This document shows, piece after piece, positions 23,694 through 34,211 of a stretch of DNA of 64,000 nucleotides. The notes below the pieces were generated by a model. It saw only the letters and a program-made list of their open reading frames with translations, was not told the origin of the DNA and did not search any database. Source of the DNA: Cadophora sp. MPI-SDFR-AT-0126 (Eukaryota; Ascomycota; Leotiomycetes; Helotiales; Ploettnerulaceae); contig JAGMVK010000026.1 of the NCBI GenBank assembly GCA_020747065.1, positions 590,618-654,617 on the forward strand, in the 5' to 3' direction. Each line of letters starts with the position of its first letter. Position 1 is the stretch's first letter. The position numbers were made by a program, and so were the translations under genes.

Positions 23694-26041
23694 TCAGTGC
23701 TCAATCCTCGGAAAATACTTCGATCTCTCCAAATCCTCTGCCTCTTCGGAAGTCCCTCTACTCTCAGCTGTCCAATACATCTCTTGATCCTCTCCAATCA
23801 TCGTTCTGGTCGCATCGAGATCCTCTGTAGCGTCAAGCAGTGGAGGATCGAAATGCCATCCTATAACTTCGGCGACAGATGATGCTGGCTCGCTCTTGAT
23901 CTGTACATCTGTGACTTTGGGTTCTTCTGCTTGGGAGTTGTTGGGCTCTGCCTTGATCAGAGTGCTTTCGACTTGTTCTGCGCCTTGGTGGGCTGGCATG
24001 AAATTCGGTTCCTCCTTGATACCTTGCATTTGAGACGACGACACAAATTCTTTTTTAAGCTCGGTCTTGGTTTTCGTCTCGTCGTCGTCTGCTTGATCGA
24101 ATGTTTCCCATTTCGTAGTCTCGTAGAAGTTCAACACATCCTCGTCAGGAGGAAGCTGGTTCCGATTAAATTCTGTGAGAGTCACTCCCTCCAGGGTGGT
24201 GCATCTCGACAGTGCCACATAAAGCTGGCCCCTCTCGAAAATATCTTTTGAAGAGACCTCTAGGTGGTTCAAAGTCATGCCTTGGCTCTTATGTATCGTG
24301 AGAGCCCAGGCCAGCTTGAGGGGAACTTGAACTCTAGTCCCCAGGTACGGGCGTGCGTTCGTGCCATATCGTGACTTCGACTCAAACGCGATGATCCGGC
24401 GCTTGGTATTGTTGGCGAACTTCACCACAGGTGCATACGTTGTCTCGTAGAGGGTTTTGCCACCACAGAGCCCCCTCTGTGACCTACTTCCAAGGCGGAT
24501 CGTGGGCTCGCATTTAGGCTCATCGCACTTCTGGAACCCGATGACGACGCCTTGAGAACCATTCACGAGCCCTCCTTTGATGTCGATGTTCACCAGCAGC
24601 ACTACTTTTGCGCCAACTTTGAGCGTCAGCCGCTTGGGAAAGCGATGGTGTTCTAGCGGGTCGCCGTGTTCCCATGGCTTGTTGTGTACTTCATGTTTCG
24701 GGAACGGCCAGAGCTTTCTGTGCAGGTCGATACATTTCCACGTTCTTTGCGGTTCTTTGATAGCCGCCAACTCGGCCCAGTTGATCCTATCCACTTGCTT
24801 ATTCCGAGCCATCAACCTGACGGCACAAATATCCTTGGGTACTTTTTTCGTCCGCTCCAAGATCTCCCACTCTTCTGGTTCGAGATCGAACCCGTACCGG
24901 ATCTTGTCGAGAATCGCTTTGAATGAGGCATCTTTCTGACGGTGGATCTTCTCGAGCCGGATATGTCTCAAATTCAGCGCTGACCAGACCGGTGCTTTGA
25001 AAGCCCACTTGTCGCCTTCCACGAAGCACTTCCCGCATCTCTGGCACGTGTAATCAAATTCAATGTCTTGAGCTTTGACTATGTGGTTCCCACATTCAAC
25101 GCAGAATTCAATAGGCTTCACGGGAGGCAGCTGGTGGAAGTCGCCAAGGATAATGACCTGTTTCCCGCCGAACGGCTGGTCATCTCCCACGATTTCTTGC
25201 AAAACCAAATTCATGCGCTCCAGGAAATGATTCTCGACCATAGAAATCTCCTCAATGATGAGGACCGCGACCTTCTGGATTATAGCCGTCTTTTTGTCGC
25301 TTAGCCCATCACCGAGAGTATCAAGATGATCGCGCATCCTGTCGTGATCCCAACCAAGGAATGAATATGTTGTTGTCCCGCCGAGAGGCAAAGCCGATAT
25401 ACCTGTCGGTGCCACGACATGGTAACACACCCTCTTCTTATCGAGCCGAGCCATGATCTCGCGAATCGTGATGGTCTTCCCGCACCCGCCGGCTCCAGTG
25501 AGGAATATATTATGTCCATTCAAAGCCAGTTCTGCCACGGCTTCTTGTTCCGGAGTGAGAGCAATTCGGGGCACATTTTCATTTCCGATCTCAACGCTCT
25601 CTTCCTCTTCGGTGTCGAAGTCCTTGACTTTGTGTTTCTTGGTAACCCGCTCGGAATCATCGGATCCAGCGATATCGATGTCGGAGAATTGTCTTTTGAT
25701 GCTGAAGCTGGAATTGTCCGCGGACTGTTCCGTCTCTGCATGATGCTTCAGTACAGTTCAACTATGTGCAGCTAGAGGGAGTACTTACCAGACTTGACCA
25801 GTACGTCAAACGCTACAGGCAGTGACGGCGAGTTTGATTCCTCTTCTTTTATTTCAACGTTCGCGACTGTCCTGGCATGCTCTTCCCACGCCTGCACTGC
25901 CGCTTCCAAAGTCGTGAAACCACGCTGATCTTCACCCGAGAAACGGTGCACTTGGGCATTGGTTGAATTCCAGTCTTTATAGATACCCGGTTTCCGCCCT
26001 TTGAAGACGACGTATGCTTGATATTTTGGCTTCTTGGCCAT
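23694..26041 (-). CDS. PIF1-type helicase with N-terminal RNase H1-like hybrid-binding domain
   Basis: Exons 26041-25789 and 25735-23694 join in phase 1 across a 53-nt intron to give 764 residues. Residues about 4-55 (KKPKYQAYVVFKGRKPGIY ... FTTLEAAVQAW) form a caulimovirus-viroplasmin/RNase H1 N-terminal domain, which in RNase H1 binds RNA:DNA hybrids. The SF1 helicase core follows: Walker A GAGGCGKT at 165-172, Walker B-like VLIIEEISMV near 243, GDFHQLPPV, motif V HKSQGMTL, motif VI QLYVALSRC. A CxxC...CxxC zinc ribbon (C295, C298, C314, C317) interrupts the core. The C-terminal 120 residues are acidic and disordered with IKEEP/IKSEP repeats resembling sumoylation sites. Probably acts in the nucleus on hybrids or G-rich DNA; the activity is inferred. 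Confidence 0.9.
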
Positions 26042-26431
26042 GCCGATGAAATCTGGTCGCCGAGTTGGAGGGAGCGGATGTCAGTGAGAGCATGGTGACG
26101 GCTGGGGAGAACAGGGGTAAATTGATTCGCACAGCTAGGTGACTGTCGCTGATGAAGGTTTATTGAGGGATTCGGGCTGAGGTCAGTTTGTTAAGAAGTA
26201 GGAGACGCGTTTGGGTCTGTGCACTGATGGAGACACGCCTTGCCAATATTCGCACCTCGCCTCGGTGGATCAATATTGAGTAACTTCGCTTAGCTTCTCC
26301 TATTCGAAGCGAGCTGTTTATCAAACCTCGTTGAAGGAGCAGAATGGTGACCGAGACGGAATCCCTGGCTTTGCGATATCATTATCTCTCAATGTCAACC
26401 TTGATTGTTCTACGTATGTCCTACATCTCCC
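26042..26431. other. Intergenic: PIF1 upstream region, aldolase 3' flank
   Basis: About 390 bp between two minus-strand genes. Only the PIF1 promoter and the aldolase terminator would be expected; no distinct motif recognised. Plus-strand frames that cross it are antisense shadows of the aldolase. Confidence 0.45.
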
Positions 26432-27362
26432 TCAAGCCTTCCCACAACTCCCTACCATCTTCATCAATTTCACCACCTCCTCCTGGAAAATCTCAATACT
26501 ATCCTCCACCAATTTCGTAAGCGGTGTAAAAGTCTCTCTGTCCCTCATCATCTCCGCCCACGGCTCAATCAACTGGGCATTGACATTAATCTTCGAAATC
26601 CCCCTCTGAATGCAGTCTCGATAAATATCCTCCGTAAAACTTCCACTTCCATGCAACACCAAGCGCACCTTGCCCTTCGACACCTTCTGGACAGCTTCAA
26701 GACGTTCAAACTGCAGATGTGCACGCGGCCCTTTACTGCTGTACGCACCGTGGACGTTACCGAACGCTGGAGCGAGATAATCGATTCCCGTGTCGATGAA
26801 TTCCTGCGTTTGTTCAGGCGTCGTCATGATGCCTTCAAGCTCCGCCGTATCCTTCACACCATCCTCGCCACCTTCAATACGTCCAGGTTCAGCTTCGGTA
26901 GCAATTCCCCTTTCGTGACAATAAGCAGTGAGTTCTTGCGTCAGCCGCAGGTTTTCTTCTTTCTCGTGATGCGACATGTCAATCATGATGGAGTCGAAGG
27001 GAAGAGATGCAGCATACTTCACCATCTCGACGTCTTGGCAGTGGTCCAGATGCAGTGAGATGGGGACTTTAGCTGAGCGGCAGGCGTCGGCTGCGAGGTT
27101 GACGAGGAGGTGAGAGAAGGCTTGCATGGCCCAGGGGAAGAGGAGGATCATTGCTGGAGAGGAGGTTGTTTCTGCTGCCCGGACTGTGGCGACGATCTCT
27201 TCGAAGTTGTACTACATATTGAAGTTAGTGGAGTTCTGGAAGTGATGTTGAAATGGGAAGGGGACTTACGCAACATACAGCTATGATGCCGTAACCTCCT
27301 TTCTCAGCTGCATCTAGGATAGCCGTGCTTTTATTCTCAGAAAGTGATTTCATGATAGTCAT
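26432..27362 (-). CDS. Class II ketose-bisphosphate aldolase (FBA/GatY-type)
   Basis: Exons 27362-27270 and 27211-26432 join in phase 0 across a 58-nt intron to give 290 residues, the usual length of the tagatose/fructose-bisphosphate aldolase group. Catalytic Asp and zinc His lie in HLDHCQD (D87, H88), acidic residues in EAEPGRIEGGEDG (near 137), and further zinc ligands in FGNVHGAY (H185) and VLHGSGS (H218), followed by the phosphate-binding KINVNAQL. Such enzymes cleave ketose 1-phosphates or bisphosphates to dihydroxyacetone phosphate and an aldehyde. It is not the housekeeping fungal FBA, which is about 360 residues. It is divergent from a D-erythronate-dehydrogenase-like gene, so a sugar-acid catabolic role is likely. 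Start choice: M1 at 27362; M4 at 27353 is an alternative. Confidence 0.88.
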
Positions 27363-27917
27363 GATGAAACTTATAGAGCTTCTAGTTTTTCAAGCGCTCG
27401 TCAAGAAGTACAACTGATGTTGTGGACTGTAGGAAGACGATGGTAGACTTGAGAATATGTTGTTGGAGAAGAGAATGACAAGAACGAAAAAAAGGATATT
27501 ATTAAAAGTCTGAAAACCCAAAAAGCCAACGCGCCCCAACAACAGAACCAAACCTCGCGAGATCATCGTCAGACTGACAAAAAGTCGGACTTCCTCCGAG
27601 TGGGTTGACTGACTCGAAGAGTTTTCTCCACAAAAGAGGGGTGCGGAGGCATGCCCGAATAGTGGGGTATCGGTGTTCTTCCGATGATTCTTCTCAACGC
27701 GGAGTGCGCAATGTAATGCGGAGAATTGGAATGAAGCTGTTCTGTTCCTGTAATGTTTTTTAAGTTACCTCTCAATAGATCAAAAGACAAATAACTTATC
27801 TCCGCGTTGAATTCTTTCACCAGACTCGAATTATTCATCATCGCTTCTTCGTCAGTAGCTTTCCAACGCCACCACTTACCCCACTTCACAACGTCTTTAA
27901 GGGAGGGGATTCTCAAA
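27363..27917. promoter_or_regulatory. Divergent promoter region, aldolase / SDR
   Basis: 555 bp between two divergent start codons. A single regulatory region could control both genes. I see no certain operator, though CG-rich half-sites near 27558 (CTCGCGAG) and 27594 (CTCCGAG) could be tested as zinc-cluster sites. Confidence 0.4.
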
Positions 27918-28865
27918 ATGAAGGTTCTCATTACCGGCGCAGCAGGATTCATAGGGCAACTCCTGGCTGAAGTTCTCCTAAACGATGAATCCTACACAGT
28001 CGTGCTCACCGACGTCGTCCTTCCACCCATTCCAAATGGCGTCAAATATCCTCAGAATGCCAAAGCAGTGCAAGCTGATCTCTGTGCCGACACCAGCACC
28101 GTAATCGACGAATCAATAGACGCTGCCTTCGTGTTCCACGGAATCATGTCTTCTGGTTCAGAAGCCAACTTTGATTTCGGAATGAAAGTCAATCTCGACT
28201 CCACGCGAAAGCTGCTTGAGGCATTCCGAGCCGTCAAACCGGGAGTGCGAATTATTTATGCTTCAAGTCAAGCTGTTTATGGACGTCCATTTCCCAAGGT
28301 CGTAGATGAGACAGTTAGACCAACACCAGAGTCGTCATATGGCGCAGCAAAACTTGTGTGCGAGACTCTCATCAATGACTACACTCGCCGGAAGTTCATT
28401 GACGGCCTCGTCCTGCGCTTTCCCACCATCACCGTCAGACCTGGGAAGCCCACAGCTGCCGCCAGTAGTTTCCTGAGCGGGATGATCAGAGAGCCTATGA
28501 ATGAACAAGAGTCCGTTCTTCCACTGAAAGATCGCTCGTTCGGGTCATGGGTCTGCTCGCCGCGAACACTGGTTCTTAACTTGGTGCACGCGTTGAAGCT
28601 TGATTCCGGCAAGTTGCCCTCGCATGTACGCGAGGTCAATATGCCGGGGATATACGTGACCATTCAGGATATGATGGACGCGCTCGAGAAGGTGGCTGGG
28701 AAGGATAAGCTGCAGTATATCAAGGAGGAGAGTGATCCTGCCACTGAGGCCATCTTGAGGAGTTGGGCGGATAAGTTTGATAATAAGTACGCATATAGCT
28801 TGGGTTTTCAGGCAGACGGGTCGTTTGAACAGGCGGTTGAGGATTATAAGAAGAGCTTGCAATAG
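27918..28865 (+). CDS. NAD-dependent epimerase/dehydrogenase, D-erythronate dehydrogenase-like (DenD)
   Basis: Single exon; the ATG at 27918 is chosen because MKVLITGAAGFIG begins the Rossmann fold, although the frame is open further upstream. 315 residues. The nucleotide-binding GxxGxxG is at 7-13, the catalytic YxxxK is Y141-K145 (SYGAAK), and the substrate-side segment LRFPTITVRPGKPTAAASSF closely resembles DenD, which oxidises D-erythronate to 2-oxo-tetronate with NAD+ in bacterial C4 sugar-acid pathways. Following bacterial steps use a kinase and an aldolase/decarboxylase. The neighbouring divergent class II aldolase and the downstream Zn2Cys6 regulator are consistent with a small catabolic cluster. 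The exact substrate in this fungus is inferred. Confidence 0.88.
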   Translation: MKVLITGAAGFIGQLLAEVLLNDESYTVVLTDVVLPPIPNGVKYPQNAKAVQADLCADTSTVIDESIDAAFVFHGIMSSGSEANFDFGMKVNLDSTRKLLEAFRAVKPGVRIIYASSQAVYGRPFPKVVDETVRPTPESSYGAAKLVCETLINDYTRRKFIDGLVLRFPTITVRPGKPTAAASSFLSGMIREPMNEQESVLPLKDRSFGSWVCSPRTLVLNLVHALKLDSGKLPSHVREVNMPGIYVTIQDMMDALEKVAGKDKLQYIKEESDPATEAILRSWADKFDNKYAYSLGFQADGSFEQAVEDYKKSLQ

Positions 28866-29536
28866 GAAAAGTAATAAGGAGGAGAAAGACGGCCCTCCAG
28901 GTGTTCATGCGGTGCTTGAGGTGACGGAAAAGAAAACAATCCAGAGTTCAGAGCTGAACATAAGTTTCTACTGTACCATTGCGTATTAAATTATCTCCAG
29001 TGACAGCTGGAAAGTATTGGATAATTGTGGAGACGTTTGGTTATTTTGTACTTTTCGCATAACGTGAAGAGAATGAATTAATGTTGCTGCTGGTCTGAAG
29101 GTTTTAGCCCAAAGCCCAAAAACCTTCCCCTGTAAATGAAGGTCCGAACACCGCATTTTAGCGTGCAGCACCCTCATGAGCCACTGATTGTACTTAACAC
29201 ATCATACACCAGTTACTTGACACTGCAACGGCATTGGTGATGTGCCCGTATTGCCAGCGAGCGCACTAAATGAGAAAACTTTCAAATGATTGCATCCCGA
29301 CTTGAGGTCTGCAATTACTAAATTTCTACCACGTCTCCTAAACCCCTACACTCCATCCTCACTCATTCCGCTCCGAAACACCAAAGACTGGACTCTGAAT
29401 GGACTCACGATGTCACGGGCGACAGTACTTTCCATGCCATGACAATTTCAACGCCGGAGATTCTCTGTAAGAACTCAAATATTTGTCAAACCCATGACCT
29501 GGGCTACCTTCAGGGACTCAAAGTCAACCCGCCATC
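28866..29536. other. Intergenic upstream of Zn2Cys6 regulator
   Basis: Contains the 3' end of the SDR gene and the promoter of the regulator. No gene or repeat recognised. Confidence 0.5.
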
Positions 29537-31507
29537 ATGAAGCGGCGATTTCAAGAAGCCGCCCTCGGCTCCCCATCTTCAAACGACCCCAGCATTGGGA
29601 GCGATACTCCCATAAAGACCAAGAGCCGGGCCTGTTCCGAATGTAAGAAACACAAGATCAAGTGTCAGGTCGATGATGGCCAGGAGAAATGTCGCCGGTG
29701 TCACCGCCAGAATTTACCTTGCGTGACCAACAACTCGCTTCAAAAATTCGTCGAAGACGACGCTCAATGGAAAGCCGCAGCTACAGCTCAGGCTTCAAAG
29801 TTCGAGGCAGCGATATCAGATGTCCTTCGCCAGCTCCGTCTCCCAAATCTTGAGACGTATGGATCAGATCGGCCACCGGTCAAGAGCCGACCTGTTGAGA
29901 CAGCAGAGCCAACTCGAGAGAATTCCAGAGAACCAGATCTTGATGGTGGGAGGATTGTTTCTGCTCCAACAGATGCCCTGTATGAGGTGACTAGAATCCG
30001 AACACTGAGATCTGATAGACCGGGCGAGAATGTCCAGAAGGACGATCTGCTCGAAATAGATTTCATCGCTAGGGGCATTCTCAGTCTGGATATCGCAGAA
30101 AGTCTTTTTGACTCTTTCAATCATACCATGAACCAACTGCTCTGGGGTGGAGTGGTGATGAAACATCCGAACCTCGAGTCAGCTCGGAGATCGTCATCTC
30201 TGTTGTCGGCTGCGATCCTCACTGTTGCTGCTCTGCATATCCCTGGCAGGAGTGGTGCTTTGGAGGCCTGCTATGAGGAGTACATCTCTCTCGTCGAGAA
30301 ATCTACCATCAAGCGTCGATGTACCATGGACGACATCCGTGGACTTTGTATTGGCGCTTTCTGGCTGCCGGATTTGAGTTGGAGGCTGTCCGGGCTTGCT
30401 GTACGTCTTGCTGTAGAAATGGGGCTACATCAGAGCCTCCAGAGGATTACCCGTGGCTTGCCTGATAGCTATGAAAGACCCCAACTTTGGTTCCTGCTTT
30501 ATGTGTGCGATCATCAATTCAGCACTACTTACGGCAGGCCGTCCACGATTCACGAAGACGCTGCGATTACTGGGTTTGAGGTTTTCCTTCAATATCCTAC
30601 AACAATACCGGGCGATGTGCGACTCATGTCTCAAGTTGCTCTCTTTATCCTTCATTCTGATATGTTTCGTCGGTTTGGAACAGATAACGATCAACCTGTT
30701 GCCGAGGAAGACTTCGAGCATCTTCGCCAATACAACATTGAACTTGATCAGTGGCGTAACACCTGGGCACCACGGTGCGTGAACAACCAATACGTCCACG
30801 CCTATCCCTCGAAAGGTGTGGCACTACACTATTACTTCGCCAAATTCCAATTCAACTCTCTTGCACTCCGTGCTATAAGTCCGGAGAACGCTGCATCACT
30901 CTCTACTTCTCGCAAAGAGTCGGCCAACCTGGCCATCTCATCTGCAATGTCGACCTTGGCTTTCATCCTCGATGAGCCCGACATACGAAACAACATCATA
31001 GGTGTACCACTCTTCGCTCACACAATGCTAGCCTTCTCGGCCGTTTTCCTTCTCAAAGTAACGTTGAAATGGAAAGCGAGTCCAAACCATGGATTCTCTG
31101 CGTCTGCCACAGCAAGTCTCTACATCAACTCTGAGGCAGTGGAGGATCTCGTTGGGAGGGTGATAACTCTCCTTCAGAATGCGGTGTCTAGCGAGAAACA
31201 TCTCACAAAACACATTGCTGGTGGCCTGAGCAAGATGTTGGCTTCATTCAGACTCTCTTTGCGAGGCTCGAGACATGTGCTTCAAAAGAATGACCAGAAC
31301 CAGGCTATGATGGCGCCAGCTTTGCAGGATGATTACTCTTCGATGAATACTCATCTACCTCAGGTGGAGACTGCGAATGCGTACGTAATGGCTGATGGAT
31401 CGCTCGCTGATGATTTTGGTTTCACTTTCGATGAGGCATGGCAAGATTTTCCGGCCACGACTCTTGACTTTTTCACGTCACAGTGGCAGGACAGCACTAC
31501 CTTCTGA
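29537..31507 (+). CDS. Zn2Cys6 transcription factor (fungal-specific)
   Basis: Single exon of 656 codons. A Zn2Cys6 binuclear cluster is complete: C33, C36, C43, C52, C55 and C62 (ACSECKKHKIKC ... KCRRCHRQNLPC). A basic segment precedes it. The middle homology region follows, with DLSWRLSGLAVRLAVEMGLH and PQLWFLLYVCDHQFSTTYGRP, typical of the fungal TF family. The spacing of the cluster and the linker resembles the Leu3/PrtT group, but I would not assign orthology. The C-terminus is rich in acidic and aromatic residues (DDFGFTFDEAWQDF), a likely activation domain. It lies 0.7 kb downstream of the DenD-like gene and may regulate that group. Confidence 0.92.
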   Translation: MKRRFQEAALGSPSSNDPSIGSDTPIKTKSRACSECKKHKIKCQVDDGQEKCRRCHRQNLPCVTNNSLQKFVEDDAQWKAAATAQASKFEAAISDVLRQLRLPNLETYGSDRPPVKSRPVETAEPTRENSREPDLDGGRIVSAPTDALYEVTRIRTLRSDRPGENVQKDDLLEIDFIARGILSLDIAESLFDSFNHTMNQLLWGGVVMKHPNLESARRSSSLLSAAILTVAALHIPGRSGALEACYEEYISLVEKSTIKRRCTMDDIRGLCIGAFWLPDLSWRLSGLAVRLAVEMGLHQSLQRITRGLPDSYERPQLWFLLYVCDHQFSTTYGRPSTIHEDAAITGFEVFLQYPTTIPGDVRLMSQVALFILHSDMFRRFGTDNDQPVAEEDFEHLRQYNIELDQWRNTWAPRCVNNQYVHAYPSKGVALHYYFAKFQFNSLALRAISPENAASLSTSRKESANLAISSAMSTLAFILDEPDIRNNIIGVPLFAHTMLAFSAVFLLKVTLKWKASPNHGFSASATASLYINSEAVEDLVGRVITLLQNAVSSEKHLTKHIAGGLSKMLASFRLSLRGSRHVLQKNDQNQAMMAPALQDDYSSMNTHLPQVETANAYVMADGSLADDFGFTFDEAWQDFPATTLDFFTSQWQDSTTF

Positions 31508-31674
31508 ATTTCCTATCACTCTTAGCCCTGACTGCGCATTATTCATCAACTCTCAACACATCCTCGCACCACATCTTCGCGTTATCTCAGTACTGTCCCA
31601 TCCTGTACTACACTCAAGATCGCTATCCATAATCCATCATCACCTACAGGGACACCACTCTCGCATCATCAAAC

Positions 31675-31968
31675 ATGATGGACAGTACGACTCCACCTCA
31701 GTCAAGCTTCGAACGAAGGCAAGCAGGAAACTCATCCTCACTTCCTCAAAGTGACCCTGCACTGCCAGACCGGCCCGTGAAGACTCACCTTTCGCGGTGC
31801 ACCCGTCCACTCGGGACTAGCCTCCTTCGCAAGTTAGATTCCTTCCTCGATCGGGGCAGAATAGAATCGCTGAAGTTCTCGCATCTGCGGGACTGCTTCG
31901 ACCTGAAAGAGCTAGGCGGAGAACCAGTAGGCAGTCCACAGTGGTGGGAGTTTGTATTGAGAAATTAG
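31675..31968 (+). CDS. Small hypothetical protein
   Basis: A 97-codon frame without introns, starting MMDSTTPPQSSFERR. A 35-residue Ser/Pro-rich start is followed by a compact half with regular hydrophobic spacing (TSLLRKLDSFLDRGRIESLK, FDLKELGGEPVGSPQWWEF). No family recognised. It starts only 167 bp after the regulator's stop, so it could be part of that transcript's 3' UTR instead. Confidence 0.4.
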   Translation: MMDSTTPPQSSFERRQAGNSSSLPQSDPALPDRPVKTHLSRCTRPLGTSLLRKLDSFLDRGRIESLKFSHLRDCFDLKELGGEPVGSPQWWEFVLRN

Positions 31969-32797
31969 ATGTGCTGTGGTTGCGATGTTCTTGTTCGGGT
32001 CGAAGGAGGGAATTCCGGCTGATGGATGGTGTAGCAGCATAGAGATTTGCACAGGTAGCGAGGGAGATTGTTTGGGTCTGTCAGTATAATGGTGGTTAGA
32101 GAAGAGAAGGGCTGTATTGAATAAAAGTCAGCGACATACTCTGTTACTCGTTATTGTCACTGGACGAAGAATCAGGTTGAGCATGGGAGAAACGGCTGAG
32201 CTCAAGAAGAGAAATCTTTATTTTCACTAAAACGAACAGCCGAATACTCATTAAGTGACGTGACAGTGGAGGTGATTTGTAGAGAAGTAGCTGCATTGTA
32301 AAGAATGGAAATGGGAGGATGATGCCACAGCACAAAAATGTGTCGCAAGCGAAGTGTTTATTTTGTAAATCGTGAAGATATAAGAGACGTGTCCTGTGGT
32401 AAAGACAGCTGGCCGAAATAATGCAATGTAAAATTCAATAAGAAAATGCAGTGTTCTCGCGCAAGTTGTCTAGACAGGCAGCCTTCGTCGTCTGCTCGGG
32501 AGGCTCAAGAGTGAACGTGACACCAGCTGCATGCTTACTTACCTGCAGCGACAATCTCTTGGCAAACGAGAGGCTGAAGCCTGCATCTCCAAAATGCGGT
32601 GGTGAATCCCCCGCTCGACAGTAACCCCACTATCAAAAACTTCCTACCTATTCACCTACCTTCAACCACAAGGCAACGCAAGGCTAGGACTCTGCCTATA
32701 AATAGCGTCCCATGGCGACCATCCCTCGCGAGACCAAACAAAAACAGAGATTATTCAGTCGTTGAAGGGAAAGCGATCGCAACTACAACCAAGCAAG
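31969..32797. other. Intergenic upstream of dioxygenase gene
   Basis: No gene; the plus-strand frame at 32599 is an out-of-frame shadow of the following gene. A TATA box lies near the right end. Confidence 0.5.
32697..32704 (+). promoter_or_regulatory. TATA box of dioxygenase gene
   Basis: TATAAATA about 94 bp upstream of the start codon at 32798. Confidence 0.6.
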
Positions 32798-34211
32798 ATG
32801 GCTTCAGCTATTTCCTACGATCATCCCCGGCCTTGGGTGCCAATCAACCATCAAGAAGCCGACTACTTCTCTCATGTAAGTGCCAGTCCAATACTGGTGT
32901 ATGTCCACTAAGACATTCGATGCGAAGGTCCCAGTGGCAACAGTCCCGGCCGGCGATCAAGCAAAGACCCTGCCTGAAGGCTTCCCCGAATTCGTCGTCT
33001 CCCCAACAGCATGGTCCGCCGCAGACAACAAGAATGATCCTTCACCAGAGCGCTACACTCTTACTCTTATTCAGGACCAAATCACCGAACTTGAGCAAGC
33101 CTGCGCCAAGTTCCAAGGTATGCGCTGCATCATCATATGATCCAAAGCTGACTTGGTGGAAACAGGACTCGGTCTGCCCCTCGATGATGTTTCGCAAGGA
33201 ACCTTCTCCCTCCCAACGCTCGGTGGTCGCTTGAACGAGTTCGCCAAGGTTCTGACAAATGGTGTTGGCTTCTTCTTTATCCGAGGACTTGATTCCAATC
33301 GGTACTCGAGCGAGATGAACGTCATCATCTATCTTGGTATCTCCTCATACATCGGCGCAAAGCGTGGTCGTCAGGATGAATTTGGAAACATGTTGCGTAA
33401 GTCTCGATCGGTGACATATTGATCGTGGACTGACAAGAGGAAGTTCATCTGACAGACTTGGGCCCAAGTGTTGCTGCGCTGAACGAGCGTCAAGCTCCTT
33501 ACTCTAATGTTAGCCAGGTAAGCATGAAGTCGATGATGTTGGTGATCCCGGGTTCTGATTGTCCAACAGCCATTCCATACCGATACTGGCGACATCATTG
33601 GCTTGTATTCTTTGGGTGAGAGTGAGTGCGGTGGTGAGAGTCAACTGGTCCCAATGGCCACGGTGTATAATGAGATTGCCAAGTCGAGACCAGATATCAT
33701 TCGTCTTCTTGCTTCGCATTCGTGGGTATTCGATCGCTTCGGCCAACGACCCGCCTATGCCATCCGTCCAATCCTCTTCCCAGTCGCAGATGACAAGGTG
33801 CTCCTCTCCTTTTCCAGACGTCCTCTTGTCGGCAGTATGTCCTCTCCCCGCAGCAGTGGCATCCCCGACCTTAGCAGCGGTCATGTCGAGGCGCTGAATG
33901 CTGTTCAGTTCGTCGGTGAGCAACACGCTTTGTCGACGAAGTTGAAGGCGGGAGAGATGTTGTTTTGGAACAACCTAGCGATGTTACACAGCAGAGCCGG
34001 CTTCACAGACGCCCCTGGCCATCGTCGACATCTACTCCGGTTGTGGTTGCGCAACGACGAGACGGTATCTGGTTGGCCGCTTCCTGTTGAGATCCAGGGT
34101 TCATTTGAGGATGCCTTCGAGCACGCGGGTCGGTCGCAGTTGTGGCCTCTCGAGCCGATCAGTGACCGGGCATATATCTGCAACCAACAGCGCTCTTCAG
34201 GCCACGATTGA
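32798..34211 (+). CDS. TauD/TfdA-type Fe(II)/2-oxoglutarate dioxygenase-like protein
   Basis: Five exons, 32798-32875, 32928-33117, 33166-33396, 33456-33517 and 33570-34211, join in phase to give 400 residues. The iron-binding HxD is FHTDTGD, the distal His lies in LHSRAGF, and the 2-oxoglutarate-binding Arg is in HRRHLLRLWLRN. This order and the whole-protein length fit the TauD/clavaminate-synthase-like family in fungi, many of which are uncharacterised. They couple 2-oxoglutarate decarboxylation to oxidation of a small substrate in the cytosol. An alternative acceptor at 32913 would keep the frame but leaves a 37-nt intron, so 32928 is preferred. A TATA box is 94 bp upstream. Substrate unknown. 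Confidence 0.88.

Noticed and set aside
32599..33234. 211-codon plus-strand frame overlapping the dioxygenase gene
   Set aside because: It is out of frame with the spliced gene, which has all family motifs and consistent introns.
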